64,000 nt of DNA from Paralithodes platypus (GCA_032716605.1 CM064506.1:13765996-13829995); one strand, 5' to 3'; shown: positions 9,937-19,970, counted from the first letter of the stretch. Notes: generated from the letters alone by a model not told the origin. Numbers and translations: made by a program.

Positions 9937-10275
9937 GGGATTTTTTTTTTTTCTATTCTTTTAGTTTCCTCGCTAGACCTCCATCAAGCTTAAAATAACA
10001 ACCCGTAGATCCCCCTTCAAGATAAATTTGTAAATTTTTCGATAGAAAAATCTCCTAGCCGAAGGCCGGTTCCTTCTAAATTACAGGCTCGCTATCGCTG
10101 GCTAGGAAAAATTCGATACCTAAATGCAACGACAGGTCTTAAAATTGACAGAAATGGGGCAAAGGTTTTAATATCGCCAAACTAATGAAGCGAACGTCTT
10201 AAAATGTCTAAACTAATGGGGTTAAACATGAGGGAAAAAGGGGTCCAGAAAAACGACCCATCTCCTCTTCATGGG
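9936..10275 (-). mobile_element. C element, copy 8
   Basis: Reverse orientation: TCCTCGCTAGACCTCCATC, GCCGAAGGCCGGTTCC, GGCTCGCTATCGCTGGCTAGG, ATGAGGGAAAAAGGGGTCC. The edges are decayed and TTAA is not intact on the left. Confidence 0.7.
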
Positions 10276-10283
10276 ACTCAGGC

Positions 10284-10545
10284 TCAGTGTTGCCAATTCA
10301 GCTACTTTCCCGCTAGATCTAGAGCTATTAATTTCGATCTAGCGCCAAATTTGTACATCTAGCGACATGAACTCTAGCGATATTCAAGAGAGTTAAGCCA
10401 TTCTTGAGCGATATGGTAGAGACTGGAGCATATTCCTAGCGATGTTTGGCATTTTTATATCTAGCGATATTCAGGAGATTTAAGTCATTTTCGAGCGATA
10501 TGGTAGAGATTGGGGCATTATTCTAGCGATTTTTGGCATTTATTT
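10284..10545 (+). repeat. Dispersed repeat G, copy 2, with internal duplication
   Basis: Starts CAGTGTTGCCAATTCAGC and CTTTCCCGCTAGATCTAGAG as in copy 1. From about 10370 a segment of roughly 85-100 bases (TCTAGCGATATTCA ... CGAGCGATATGGTAGAGA) is present twice. Confidence 0.6.
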
Positions 10546-10551
10546 ACTTGA

Positions 10552-10700
10552 TATAGGATAAGGAGGTGTTGGTACTCCTGTTTCATTTGCCTAGCTTCCC
10601 CCACTGTTTCTATTTGTGAATCACCTACACAGAGAGTAATCCAGCTAACTCTCACAAACACCTCCTATTCATTTCAGTACAGTTCACTTGTGGTCGATTT
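10552..10700 (+). repeat. Dispersed repeat E, copy 1
   Basis: Blocks ACTCCTGTTTCATTTGCCTA, AGCTTCCCCCACTGTTTCTA and AGAGAGTAATCCAGCTA recur in the same order at 32770-32870. Not recognised as any named family. Confidence 0.6.
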
Positions 10701-10707
10701 TTTCATT

Positions 10708-10990
10708 TATTAATTATTTTCCTAGTTTCTTCCCTAGAACTCCATCAAACTAAAAAAAAAAAAAAAAAAAATCCATTAGATCCCCCTTGTAGATTAATCT
10801 GTACATTTTTCGGTGGAAAAATGTCCCGGCCGATAGCCGGTTCTTCCAAAATTACAGGCTCACTATCGTTCGCCAGGAAAAAAATCGACACCTAAATAGC
10901 ACGAAAGCTCCTGATATTGAAAATTAATGGGGCGAAATGTCTTAAAATCGACAAACTAATGGGGCAAACAAGTTAATAGTATAGAACGAA
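10708..10990 (-). mobile_element. C element, copy 9, edges decayed
   Basis: Reverse C blocks: CTTCCCTAGAACTCCATC, an A-run, CCGGCCGATAGCCGGTTC, CACTATCGTTCGCCAGG, and AAATCGACAAACTAATGGGG. Confidence 0.65.
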
Positions 10991-11052
10991 ACTCGCAATT
11001 ATTTAAATTTAGCATCAGCTGGAAAGAACAGACTATAGTTCGTGCGGCTTAA

Positions 11053-11598
11053 TAACCCCTTCTGTACCGCGCCGTTCTTTTAACTTTATTCTGGCTACTA
11101 TTAGACGATAGTATTCCGTTTAAAAAGAGGCCTCCAGCAATTAACAGGCTTCAAACTATCTCACTTAACCATTTGTATTACCACAGATCCTTCTTAAGGG
11201 GAGGTTTTTAGTTTGGTCCCTAGATATCCTTCAAGCTTAAGATTACACCCCCTTGACCCCCTTTCAAGATAAATTTGTACATTTATCGGTAGAAAAATGT
11301 CCCGGCTGAAAGCCGGTTCCTCTTAAATTACAGGCTCGCTATCGCTCGCCAGGATAAAATCGACACATAAATGGCACGAAAGGTCTTAAAATTGACAGAA
11401 ATGGGTTTAAAGTTCTTAAAATCGTCAAAATAATGGGGCAAACGTCTTAACATATCAAAAGCAATGGGGCTAGACATGAGGGAGAAAGGGGTCAAGAAAA
11501 AAGTCCCTCAAGTGGATATCTCCCCTTAAAGTGCACAAAAATCGTCTAAATATAGCAAGAAGAAATTTTAAAAGACGTAGGCGTGGTACAGAAGGGGT
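11053..11598 (+). mobile_element. D element split by a nested C element
   Basis: The outer D starts AACCCCTTCTGTACCGCG and ends CGTGGTACAGAAGGGG. It is interrupted at ATCCTTC-TTAA by a reverse-oriented C element (11198-11525), with TTAA at 11194-11197 and 11526-11529. Removing the C element restores the D arm seen in uninterrupted copies (CCTTCTTAAACTGCACAAAA at 45394), so TTAA is the target duplication. Confidence 0.85.
11194..11529 (-). mobile_element. C element, copy 10, nested in D
   Basis: Termini are GGGGAG on both ends inside TTAA. Internal blocks: CGGCTGAAAGCCGGTTCC, GGCTCGCTATCGCTCGCCAGG minus its last base, and ATGAGGGAGAAAGGGGTC. It is about 328 bp without TTAA, and the inverted terminal identity is very short, as seen by eye. 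Confidence 0.85.
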
Positions 11599-11711
11599 GA
11601 ACTGTAATGCAATCATTGAACAGATACGAATTGCAAGGAGAGGGTGTGGGGGGAGGGGGGGGGGATATATTGCAATGGGTGTGCAATGTGTGTGACGTGT
11701 TGCAGTAGTTG

Positions 11712-12146
11712 TAACCCCTTCTGTACCGGCGACCGACGTTGTGGAGTTATTTTTCCTAGCTCCATTTAGACAATTTGTTTGTGCAGTTTAACCCTTTGAG
11801 TACCAGTGACGTCTGTTACATTATACGTTAAGCTACATTTAGACGATTGTATGCAGCTTAGGAAGGATCTGTGGTAGTCAAAAAGGTTGATGGAGATAGT
11901 GCGAAGCTTTATAATTGCTAGGGATCCTTCCTAAACTGCAGAAAGTCGCCTAAATATACCAAAAATATCATTAAAATTACGTCCTTGGTACTCAAAGGGT
12001 TTAAGAAGGACCTGTGGTAGTAAAATGGGTTAAGTGACATAGTTTGAAGCCTGTTAATTGCTGGAGGCCTTATTTAAACTGAAGAAAACCATCTAATGGC
12101 AGCCAAAATAAAGTTAAAAGGACGACATTGATACAGAAGGGGTTAA
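11712..12146 (+). mobile_element. D element split by a second D element
   Basis: The outer D starts TAACCCCTTCTGTACCGGC and ends GATACAGAAGGGGTTAA. An inner D (11792-12000, from CCCTTTGAGTACCAGTGACG to TTGGTACTCAAAGGG) sits at TTAA 11788-11791 and 12001-12004. The right TTAA of the outer copy (12143-12146) is shared with a C' element. Confidence 0.8.
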
Positions 12147-12526
12147 GGGGGGTCAACGGCTTTTTAAAAAAAATTCTCTCCATTTTCTCTTTCTCTGGCT
12201 TGTATCCCTTCGGCCCCATTAAGCCAACTGTTTCAAGACGTTTATCCCCATCCAGGAATCGATTTCTTCCTGGCGAGCGATAGCGAGCCAGCATTGTATG
12301 GAGAAATCGGACTTCACCGGAGACATTTTTCTATCGAAAAATTTACAAATTTAGCTTACTATCAAAACAAAAATATATATATGCTGGCTCGCTACCGCTC
12401 GCCAGGAAAATATCGACACCTGGATAGGGGTAAACGTCTTAAAACAGTAGGCTGAATGAGACCAAATGGATACAAGCCAAAGAGAGAGGGAGAGAAAGAG
12501 AACAGAATCGAGGTGGGCCCCCTTAA
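12143..12526 (+). mobile_element. C' element, copy 3
   Basis: TTAA at 12143-12146 and 12523-12526. Left GGGGGGTCAACGG, right GGTGGGCCCCC. Core GCCAGCATTGTATGGAGAAA with arms CTGGCGAGCGATAGCGAGCC and GCTGGCTCGCTACCGCTCG. A partial D follows at 12527-12620. Confidence 0.85.
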
Positions 12527-12619
12527 CCCATTCAGCACCATGAAGCATTTTTACTTTGATTTTGGCTAAAATTAGATGATTTTATGCAGTTTCAGAAGGA
12601 CCTACGTTACTGAGAGTGT

Positions 12620-13508
12620 TTATTGAGATCGTATTTACCCATTAGTGTCGATTGGCTAAAAGTAGCCTAGATGTCATTTGTTTCTAGACTTCAATATTTA
12701 AAGTTTTACTTAATCTTAATTTTAATTGTAATTAGCTACTTGGTATATGTTTGGGTAAATAAATATACTAATAAACGTCAATAGAAAAGCTAAAAAATAA
12801 TAGTATAAAATAAATATATGAATTAGTCTCCTATTAAACAGGTTCATTTTCTATAATATTGGTTTAAAGAAAATGTACTTTAAAGGGGTAACTTCAAATA
12901 TTGAACTATGTAGAGAGCTAAGCCATGAATGTATTACCATACTGTAATAACTATAATTATTAAACTTTGGGCTCAGAATGAGTAAGAATACATTATTTGC
13001 TATTAATATACTAACCTGACACACAAAATACTTTTTTTCTGAGTTATTTCAAAAATATTTAATTGATCTTCAATAAATCAGTAGACTATAATGACTGATT
13101 CTTCTGCAACACTCACAATATATTTTACATTATTGTGTAGGTTTGTTAATCAATATATAAGCAAAATGTAGGGGTTAATTAATGCTGAATGCCTCCATAG
13201 GACACAAAATTTCGGGAAGCTTGTGTTGGCCAGTCTCTTTCTAATGATAGGATCTGTAGTCCAGGGTATTTAAAAGAGTTTTTCCAAGGGTCTGTGCAAT
13301 GAGAGCAAATTTGTCCTAGCGGACTTGATTTGGTAACCCTGCTCCTTCTCCTGTTGACGAGTGTATGCTGCTGGCGAGGATGAAGCACTTGATGGGCTTC
13401 ATTTATCTTATTGCAGTTTATGCTCCTACCAAGACACGAGTACTTTAGAAAAGAGAGAATTGTTCTACTCCAAGCAAGACTCCGAGATCTGTTTTGTCTA
13501 CTTAGGCC
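12620..13508. other. AT-rich stretch without recognisable gene
   Basis: No convincing coding frame, RNA gene or repeat seen. Short open frames exist but lack recognisable motifs. Confidence 0.6.
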
Positions 13509-13958
13509 TACGGTGGCGCTAATAAGTCATGTTTCAGCTGTTATTACGTTTGGTTCGCTCTGGGCTGTATTAATATTTGTCTGATGTCGAATAGGGTGGG
13601 TAAGTGTAGGCCTAAAGGTGCGTCCACACTGGCGACAAAACATGTCGGCAACACAAAATACAACATAGTAGGCAACAACCTGTTAAGTTGTTAATAATAC
13701 AATGTTGCAGACATGTTGATACTACTACACATCAGTACCAACATTTCTGCAACACTATATCATTAACAACTTATTACGTTGTTACTATGTTGTATTATGT
13801 GCTGCCAATATGTTTTGTCGCCAGTGTGGACGCACCGTGTTTAAGAACATGTTTGTTTATCTCTCTCGCAATGAAGAAATCGTGTTTAGATATTGCTGAT
13901 ACCAATTATGGATAAAAATATACTTGGTGCCGAGACATCACTTATTAGGCCGATTGTA
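13509..13958 (-). mobile_element. Mariner-like MITE, copy split by a nested palindromic MITE
   Basis: The two halves (13509-13615 and 13838-13958) match the complete 215-bp element at 38186-38400 in reverse: TTACGTTTGGTTCGCTC, CTGATGTCGAATAGGG, ATTGCTGATACCAATTATGG and ATATACTTGGTGCCG. The ends resemble TACGGTGGC...AATAAGTC and its inverse, with TA outermost as for Tc1/mariner targets. Confidence 0.8.
13616..13837 (+). mobile_element. 222-bp palindromic MITE nested in the mariner-like MITE
   Basis: Left end GGTGCGTCCACACTGGCGAC and right end GTCGCCAGTGTGGACGCACC are perfect inverted copies. Pairing extends inward (AAAACATGTCGGCA against TGCCAATATGTTTT, and so on) almost to the centre. The insertion is revealed by the uninterrupted copy at 38 kb. 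No clear target duplication was seen, so the superfamily is unknown. Confidence 0.8.
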
Positions 13959-14028
13959 CTGCATAATTTATAGTACAGGATATATCTATATATTTATTAT
14001 TTCTCTAACTACTAAACATTGTGTACAG

Positions 14029-14129
14029 GGCCCCCTGGTGGTGCTGGTGGTGGTGATGGTGATGGTGGGGAAGGCACAGGAGACGGATCAGGAGACACGC
14101 TTGGGCTCCAACCTGCTATCTCCAAGTCC
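14029..14129 (+). CDS. Candidate signal-peptide exon of the SYGAP-repeat gene
   Basis: A 3' splice-like ATTGTGTACAG ends at 14028 and a 5' splice-like GTAACT begins at 14130. In the frame beginning GGC the exon reads GPLVVLVVVMVMVGKAQ followed by ETDQETRLGSNLLSPS, which looks like the hydrophobic core of a secretion signal and a cleavage site near GKAQ. Arthropod cuticle genes often split the signal peptide over two exons, which would explain the missing ATG. Caution: this exon ends with two leftover bases, whereas the strongest acceptor of the next exon (15189) needs one, so an unseen exon or another splice choice is required. A Gly-rich alternative frame also stays open. This is an inference. 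Confidence 0.35.
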
Positions 14130-14392
14130 GTAACTATAATATAGTATATAGTGCTCGCAGACTCATATACACACTTACACTCACATACATACACAGTCTC
14201 TCTCTCTCACACACACAGTATATACTCACACATACACAATCTCACACTCACCTCCCTCCCCCCCCCCCCCCACTTATAGCCCTAAACTGACATGTGGTTC
14301 ATTATAAAGGGTGCGTATGTATCCTGATTATTTATACTGGAATAAACAGTTTATGCAAGATACTATTACTTACAAAGTGTTAGTGGATCTTT

Positions 14393-14775
14393 GAAGGAAC
14401 CCATCTCACGTTTTTTCTCTTTCTCTCCCTCTCTCTTTGGCTTGTATCCATTTGGCTCCATTCAGCCTACTGTTTTAAGACGCTTACCCCCATCCAGGTG
14501 TCAATATTTTCCTGGCGAGCGGTAGCGAGCCAACATATATATAATTTTGTTTTGACAGCAAGCTAAATTTTTACATTTTTCAATAGAAAAATTTCTCCGG
14601 CGAAGCTGGATTTCTCCATACAATGCTGGCTCGCTGTTGCTCGCCAGGAAGAAATCGACACCTGGATGGGGATAAACGTTATAACACAGTTGGGTGAATG
14701 AGGTCGAATGGATACAAGCCAGGATAAGAGAGAAAAGGAGAGAAAGATAACAAAAAAGCCGGTGACCCCCCTTAA
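14393..14775 (+). mobile_element. C' element, copy 4
   Basis: Left GAAGGAACCCATCTCACG (TTGA instead of TTAA), right GGTGACCCCCC then TTAA at 14772-14775. The arms carry TCCTGGCGAGCGGTAGCGAG and GCTGGCTCGCTGTTGCTCG, with the core TTTTTCAATAGAAAAATTTC. If 14029-14129 and 15190 are joined, the element lies in the intron. Confidence 0.8.
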
Positions 14776-15082
14776 GTCGTACTTTGCACCATTATGGGAA
14801 AAGTGTTATTTATCTATTTTTTTTCTTTTGTTCTTTATACGGTTGAAATGTATTTATAACAGCAAATTCAACATATTTTCTATCCATCAGAAAGCTACAT
14901 TATTATTGCATTTTTATTTAATATTGATGTTTGCGGTTCCATCTTCCTTATTGCCTTATACTCGCAAGTGGTCAATTTTGTCACTTATAATAACATCCCT
15001 TTATCCATACCAGATAACAGGTCTTTAAATAGATTTCTGAGTTTTAAGATGATTAATACTCTCACATGATTCTCTCAAATAA

Positions 15083-15165
15083 TTCTCTAGCTCCCACAAG
15101 TTCTTCCCAATTTGAATAAAATCGTCTAATAATAGCCAGAATATAATGAAAGAGTTAACCGCTCA
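15083..15165 (+). mobile_element. D half-element
   Basis: AATTTGAATAAAATCGTCTA then ATAGCCAGAATATAATGAAA matches one arm of D. It lies just upstream of the SYGAP exon acceptor. Confidence 0.6.
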
Positions 15166-15189
15166 ATAAATACACTTGCTTCCTTGCAG

Positions 15190-15947
15190 TGCGTGGGGAC
15201 GTGCTGGACTTTGACCCAAGCCCGCGGCATCGTAGGTCTCCCATCTTTGGACTGTTTGGGGGAGGTCGTCGATCAAGAAAGAAGAAGAGGCCTAGCACCT
15301 CATATGGGGCCCCTCCTAAGGCCCCTAGTTCTTCGTATGGGGCCCCTTCGAAGGCTGCTCCGAGTACGTCTTACGGAGCTCCACCAAAGGCCCCTAGTTC
15401 ATCCTATGGAGCCCCTCAAAAAGCTCCCAGCTCTTCGTACGGAGCGCCACCTAAGGCTGCCCCAAGTCCTTCCTACGGAGCTCCACCTAAAGCACCTACC
15501 TCGTCTTACGGTGCCCCTCCGAAAGCCGCTCCAAGCACATCATATGGTGCTCCTCCAAAGGCTGCTCCAAGCCCTTCGTATGGAGCTCCGCCTAAAGCCG
15601 CACCAAGTCCCTCTTACGGAGCTCCTCCAAAGTCCGCTCCAAGCCCTTCGTATGGAGCTCCGCCTAAAGCCGCACCAAGTCCCTCTTACGGTGCTCCTCC
15701 AAAGGCCGCTCCAAGCCCTTCGTATGGAGCTCCGCCTAAAGCCGCACCAAGTCCCTCTTACGGTGCTCCACCAAAGGCCGCTCCAAGCCCTTCGTATGGA
15801 GCTCCGCCTAAAGCCGCACCAAGCCCATCTTATGGAGCTCCACCTAAAGCTGCTCCAAGCCCTTCGTATGGAGCTCCACCAGCAGCCCCAAGTTCATCCT
15901 ACGGTGCTCCCCCCAAGGCTCCAAGTAGCTCCTATGGTGCACCTTAG
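15190..15947 (+). CDS. SYGAP-repeat structural protein (pro-resilin/cuticle-like), last exon
   Basis: A strong 3' splice site (CTTGCTTCCTTGCAG) ends at 15189. The frame from TG-CGT runs 252 codons to TAG at 15945-15947. Residues 2-31 read RGDVLDFDPSPRHRRSPIFG then LFGGGRRSRKKKR. After this come 19 SYGAP motifs spaced 10-12 residues apart, most in a PSPSYGAPPKAA unit. Pro, Ala, Ser, Tyr and Lys dominate, and no chitin-binding R&R domain is seen in this exon. Tyr-Gly-Ala-Pro motifs resemble the elastic repeats of insect pro-resilin, where tyrosines crosslink; that role is an inference here. RSRKKKR looks like a proprotein convertase site that could release the repeat domain. Codons alternate among synonyms between units (TCTTACGG, TCGTATGG), so the protein pattern is more conserved than the DNA. 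The 5' exon with ATG is not established. No AATAAA closely follows the stop. Confidence 0.8.
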
Positions 15948-16134
15948 GCTCTTTGCAAGCATTGTTGTTATGTATTTTGTCAGAGTAAGCAGTCATGTTG
16001 GCTTCATATACTGATAAAACGGAGTCTTTAATGTACATTTAATATCAATTGTTCGATGAAAATATCTCTCATAAACCGTACTATTAAGTTACTATCCCCT
16101 TTCCTCAAGAGTACTTACTCATGTGTTTCCTACT

Positions 16135-16330
16135 TTCAGTATTTGAATGCCTTTTTGCACTTTAAGCAGGTTATCATTAGACGATTATATTCAGCTTTGG
16201 AAGTCCCTTTAAGAAGAAAAGGAGTAAAATATATCTCGATTAACCCTTTGACTTCCAAAATTCCTTACCAAACTAAATAATATCATCTATTGATAGCTAT
16301 AATAAAAGGATTAAATGCGTGCTTGAATAC
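16135..16330 (+). mobile_element. D element, diverged
   Basis: Halves TATCATTAGACGATTATATT and ACTAAATAATATCATCTATT are inverted relatives. The ends carry TTGAATGCC and GTGCTTGAATAC. Confidence 0.55.
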
Positions 16331-16346
16331 TAAGGGGGCCATGACT

Positions 16347-16562
16347 TTACCCTGTTCCAAGTAAGTGTGCCAAAATCCTTGAACATTAACCTCTATAACT
16401 TACAAACGACTAGAGTCATCCAGCTAATATGTCTACCATTTGGGAAGGGTCAGCCAGGGAACTGGTGTGGAAATTTATAGCCCATTTGTTCTAGCCCTTT
16501 ATGAGTTACAGAGGTTAGGGTTCACGATTTTTGGACTACAAATTTGAAACAGGGCATAGTGC
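16347..16562 (+). mobile_element. F element, copy 2
   Basis: Left ACCCTGTTCCAAGTAAGTG and right (complemented) GCCCTGTTTCAAATTTGTAG pair, continuing to TAACCTCTATAACTTA. The internal ACCATTTGGGAAGGGTCAGC is shared with copies at 7.2 and 22.3 kb. Confidence 0.7.
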
Positions 16563-16615
16563 TATTTGTTTGATGTAGAAGTATCGAGTTAGTGTTTAAT
16601 GTATCTGTTAATGTT

Positions 16616-16741
16616 AATCTCTCACTCTCTCTCTCTCTCTCTTTGTTTGTCTTGCTCTCTCTGTCTGTCTGTTTGTCTCTCTCTCTCTCTCTCTCTGTCT
16701 GTTTGTTTGTCTCTCTCTCTGTATGTTTGTCTGTATCTCTC

Positions 16742-16829
<88 letters not shown>

Positions 16830-16935
16830 GTCAATCACATATTAGTGGTAAAATAACCACAAACGTGGTTATTATTATTGTTATTTTGATGATGATTATT
16901 ATTATTATTATTTGTATTATTATTATTATTATTAT

Positions 16936-16973
<38 letters not shown>

Positions 16974-17030
16974 TTTGTATTATTTTATTATTTGTGGTAT
17001 TATTACTATTAGTAGTAGTATTATAAGTTG
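16616..17030. repeat. CT microsatellite followed by ATT/AGT trinucleotide repeats
   Basis: About 210 bases of CT with TGTCTG interruptions to 16826, then ATT runs and a pure AGT run (16936-16972). Long Leu-Ser open frames across it are artefacts. Confidence 0.95.
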
Positions 17031-17090
17031 TCTTTCAATATAGTGTTTTAAATTACAGTTGGCCGCATCAATTTTTATTCTCTCCGTGAC

Positions 17091-17324
17091 TTAAGGGGAG
17101 ATTTTCATTTAAGAGGTTTTTTTTATGGACCCCCTTCTGCCTCATGTTTAGCCCACTTGCTTCGAAATTTTAAGACGTTCGCCCCATTAGTTTGACGATT
17201 TTAAGACCTTTTGACCCATTTCTGTCAATATCAAGACCTTTCGTGTCATATAAGTGTCGATAACTAAACAAATAAATGAATTTATTTATAAATAGACCCC
17301 CAAAAATATCCACTGTCCCCTTAA
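17091..17324 (+). mobile_element. C element, copy 11, lacking the hairpin core
   Basis: TTAA at 17091-17094 and 17321-17324. The left blocks up to GTGTCATATAAGTGTCGATA are followed directly by TTATTTATAAATAGACCCCC, so the GCGAGCGATAGCGAGC core and both hairpins are deleted. Confidence 0.75.
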
Positions 17325-17621
17325 TGTCCCTTAAAATATTTACTATTAGCTGTTGATCTTGGATGGCGTTGTTAAGCAAATATAAAAGTTTTCCTGAGCT
17401 CATTAAGATTGTGCGCTTTATTTCCAGCCACCCATCACGTGACTCCAACAAATAATCCACAATCTGTGAAGAGCAGTGTTGCCAATTTACCCACTTTACC
17501 ACTAAAGAAACAAAACAAAAATAGGAAAAGTGGGGATTGGGCATAAATGTATAGAATAGAATATAAACCACTATATCTAGAGGTATTTTCTTCGATTTAT
17601 TTATTTATTTTTATTTATTTT

Positions 17622-17835
17622 TTTCTATGTGAGTGAGGGAGCCAAACGGCAGAACTGCCTATATCGAGTGCCTCCCCCAGAGTTGAGAGCGTGGCAAGGC
17701 CAAAATCAAGGGACGTTTGAGCCAAAATGCCTGGATACACGGAGTTTGAAGCAATTTAAATCATAGGAAGAGGGAAAGACTGATTCTGGGAGAGAGTTCC
17801 AGAGCTAAGCAGTTGAATAGAAGAAAGACTGAGAA
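17622..17835 (-). pseudogene. Family A retrotransposon 3' fragment
   Basis: The complement of the family A 3' UTR and last coding bases: TTCTATGTGAGTGAGGGAG, GCCTCCCCCAGAGTTGAGAG and GAGTTTGAAGCAATTTAAAT. It stops at about 17835 within the coding part. Confidence 0.85.
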
Positions 17836-17879
17836 TAATGTTTCACTTGACAGATAGTTGATGATTTATTGAAACAATG

Positions 17880-18240
17880 TGTATGTATGTAACAATTCAT
17901 ATTACAGTACAGTCAAGTATCAAAGTTGAAAATTAAAGATCTAAAATACCTCTAATGCCACATCATGCTGCCCTAGAACAGTCCTCTGCAGGTCCCCCAA
18001 TATACTGAACTAAACATCTTGAAAATGCGGGTCTGCCTGCGGAAATCGGAGCCTCTCCGGGAGATCTGGGACCTGGGAATCTTTTGCTGGGGAACCCCGA
18101 ATGGGCCTGGGTCTCTGGGTAATTCTCCTGGACGACCTCGATGTGTGTGACTATGTGTTTTGCTTTGTTCTGTAATGTTGATGTGTCGTGATGACTCTGT
18201 TCGGGCTCTGTCTTGATTCAGCCACCCTCATTACAAAAAA
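17880..18240 (-). repeat. Dispersed repeat H, copy 2
   Basis: Reverse relative of 1033-1335: GTGTGTGACTATGTG, GGGTCTCTGGGTAATTCTCC, GTTCGGGCTCTGTCTTGATT. Here the poly(A) of copy 1 is absent. Confidence 0.5.
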
Positions 18241-18362
18241 AAACAAAAAATGGGGTAAGTGCCAGAGTATATATATATATCACTTGGCGGAATTTATAAT
18301 CCCTTAGCAACTGATTTTTTTGTATTTTATGGACGAATGGCTATGTTGATAATTATGTGATA

Positions 18363-18580
18363 TTAACCCCATCAGGCCGATGAAGCCTTTTCACCTTCGA
18401 TTCTGGCTAAAATTAGATGATTTTAAACAGCTTAAGAAGGACCTATATGTTATTCAGAGGATTTATTGAGAGCGTATTTACCCCTTCGATGCCCAGAGGT
18501 AGAAGATGAGCTGAAGCAAATCGTCTATTGGTAACCAGAATATGATGATCATGCTGAAGGGGATACTACCAAGTTTGCAT
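18363..18580 (+). mobile_element. D element
   Basis: TTAACCCCATCAGGCCGATG at the left and GATCATGCTGAAGGGG at the right. The arms carry AAATTAGATGATTTTAAACA and AGCAAATCGTCTATTGGTAA. Confidence 0.65.
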
Positions 18581-18637
18581 AATTAAGGGAGCTCAGACGG
18601 TATTGTGCAGCATAATTTACTGGTTCGGCTCAATGGT

Positions 18638-18962
18638 TTAAGGAGAGGGTTTAGTGTGCTCTCCAAACCTCTATCAAGCTTAAAAAAACACCCACAAGAC
18701 CCCACTTCGATATAAATTTGTACATTTTTCGGTAGAAACATTTCCCGGCCGAAGGCCGATTCCTCTTAAAATACAGGCTCGCTATCGCTCGCCAGGAAAA
18801 AATCGACACCTAAATAGCGCGAAAGGTCTTAATATTGGCAAAGAAATGGGGCAAAAGGACTGAAAATCGCCAGACTAATGGGGCGAATGTCTTGTAATCT
18901 CATAACCTAATAGGGCTAAACATGAGGGAGGAGGACTCGAAAAACCAACTACCTCCCCTTAA
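18638..18962 (-). mobile_element. C element, copy 12
   Basis: TTAA at 18638-18641 and 18959-18962. Reverse C blocks include CCGGCCGAAGGCCGATTCC and GGCTCGCTATCGCTCGCCAG. The 40 bases before it (GCAGCATAATTTACTGGTTC) recur before the C copy at 21277. Confidence 0.85.
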
Positions 18963-18974
18963 CCGCTTATTTTG

Positions 18975-19200
18975 CTACTAAATCTTCTTAACCCTTCCAG
19001 TGCACGAGAAAATATGGATGCGGCTTATGCTGGCTATAACTAGACGATTTTATTCAGAGTAGGAAGTACCTCCAGGCATCTAATGGGTTAGAACCAACTC
19101 AATTATGCCTCTGGCTCTCACAGGTCCTTCCTAAGCTGAATACAAACTTTTAATGATAGACTAGACTGCTAAAAGGCGTCATAATCTTCAAGGCGTTAAT
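18975..19200 (+). mobile_element. D element
   Basis: Left TTAACCCTTCCAGTGCACG, right CGTCATAATCTTCAAGGCGT. Inverted arms around TAACTAGACGATTTTATTCA and CCTTCCTAAGCTGAATAC. Confidence 0.65.
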
Positions 19201-19270
19201 AGCCCAGTGATCAAAAAAGCTATGAACAAATTTCCCGCAAGCCAAAATAATATTTCAATACAAATATATA

Positions 19271-19970
19271 AATAAACACATACACACACACAGATTATAA
19301 GCCACCTCTCGCTATTCTATCGCTACTACAATAATAAACACATACACACACACAGATTATAAGCCACCTCTCGCTATTCTATCGCTACTACAATAATAAA
19401 CACATACACACACACAGATTATAAGCCACCTCTCGCTATTCTATCGCTACTACAATAATAACACATACACACACACAGATTATAAGCCACCTCTCGCTAT
19501 TCTATCGCTACTACAATAATAAACACATATACACACACAGATTATAAGCCACCTCTCGCTATTCTATCGCTACTACAATAATAAACACATATACACACAC
19601 AGATTATAAGCCACCTCTCGCTATTCTATCGCTACTACAATAATCAGTGCTTCTCAGAGCTCTCATGTAGGGTACGTGGTACCCGTCTTGCAACACAATC
19701 CCACCCCTACTCTGTGCAACTCTCCAACCCAAGAGTGAAATGTTACTCTCAGACTTTCTTCTATTCAACAGCTGAGCTCTGGAATTCTGTCCCAGAATCA
19801 GTCTTTCCCTCCTCCTATGACTTAAATTGCTTCAAAATCCATGTGTCCAGGCATTTTAGCTCGAACGTCCCTTGATTTTGGCCCTGTCACTCTTTCAATT
19901 ATGGGGGAGGCACTCTCTACAGGCATTTCTGCCTTTTGTCTCCCTCACTCACATAGAAAAAAAACAAAGA
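19271..19970 (+). pseudogene. Family A retrotransposon 3' end with a 6-fold 62-bp tandem array
   Basis: Six tandem copies (19271-19641; the fourth lacks one base) each join an ACACATACACACACACAGAT segment to the RT-tail segment CTCTCGCTATTCTATCGCTA. The rest of the family A coding end and 3' UTR follows: CTCTCCAACCCAAGAGTGAA, then ACATAGAAAAAAAAC ending at about 19966. The array therefore arose inside a transposon copy. Confidence 0.85.

Noticed and set aside
15184..16014. 276-codon open frame overlapping the SYGAP gene
   Set aside because: It is the shifted frame of the same repeats; the SYGAP frame has the sensible composition, splice acceptor and stop.
16592..17026. Leu/Ser-rich and Arg/Glu-rich open frames
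   Set aside because: Translations of CT and GA microsatellites.
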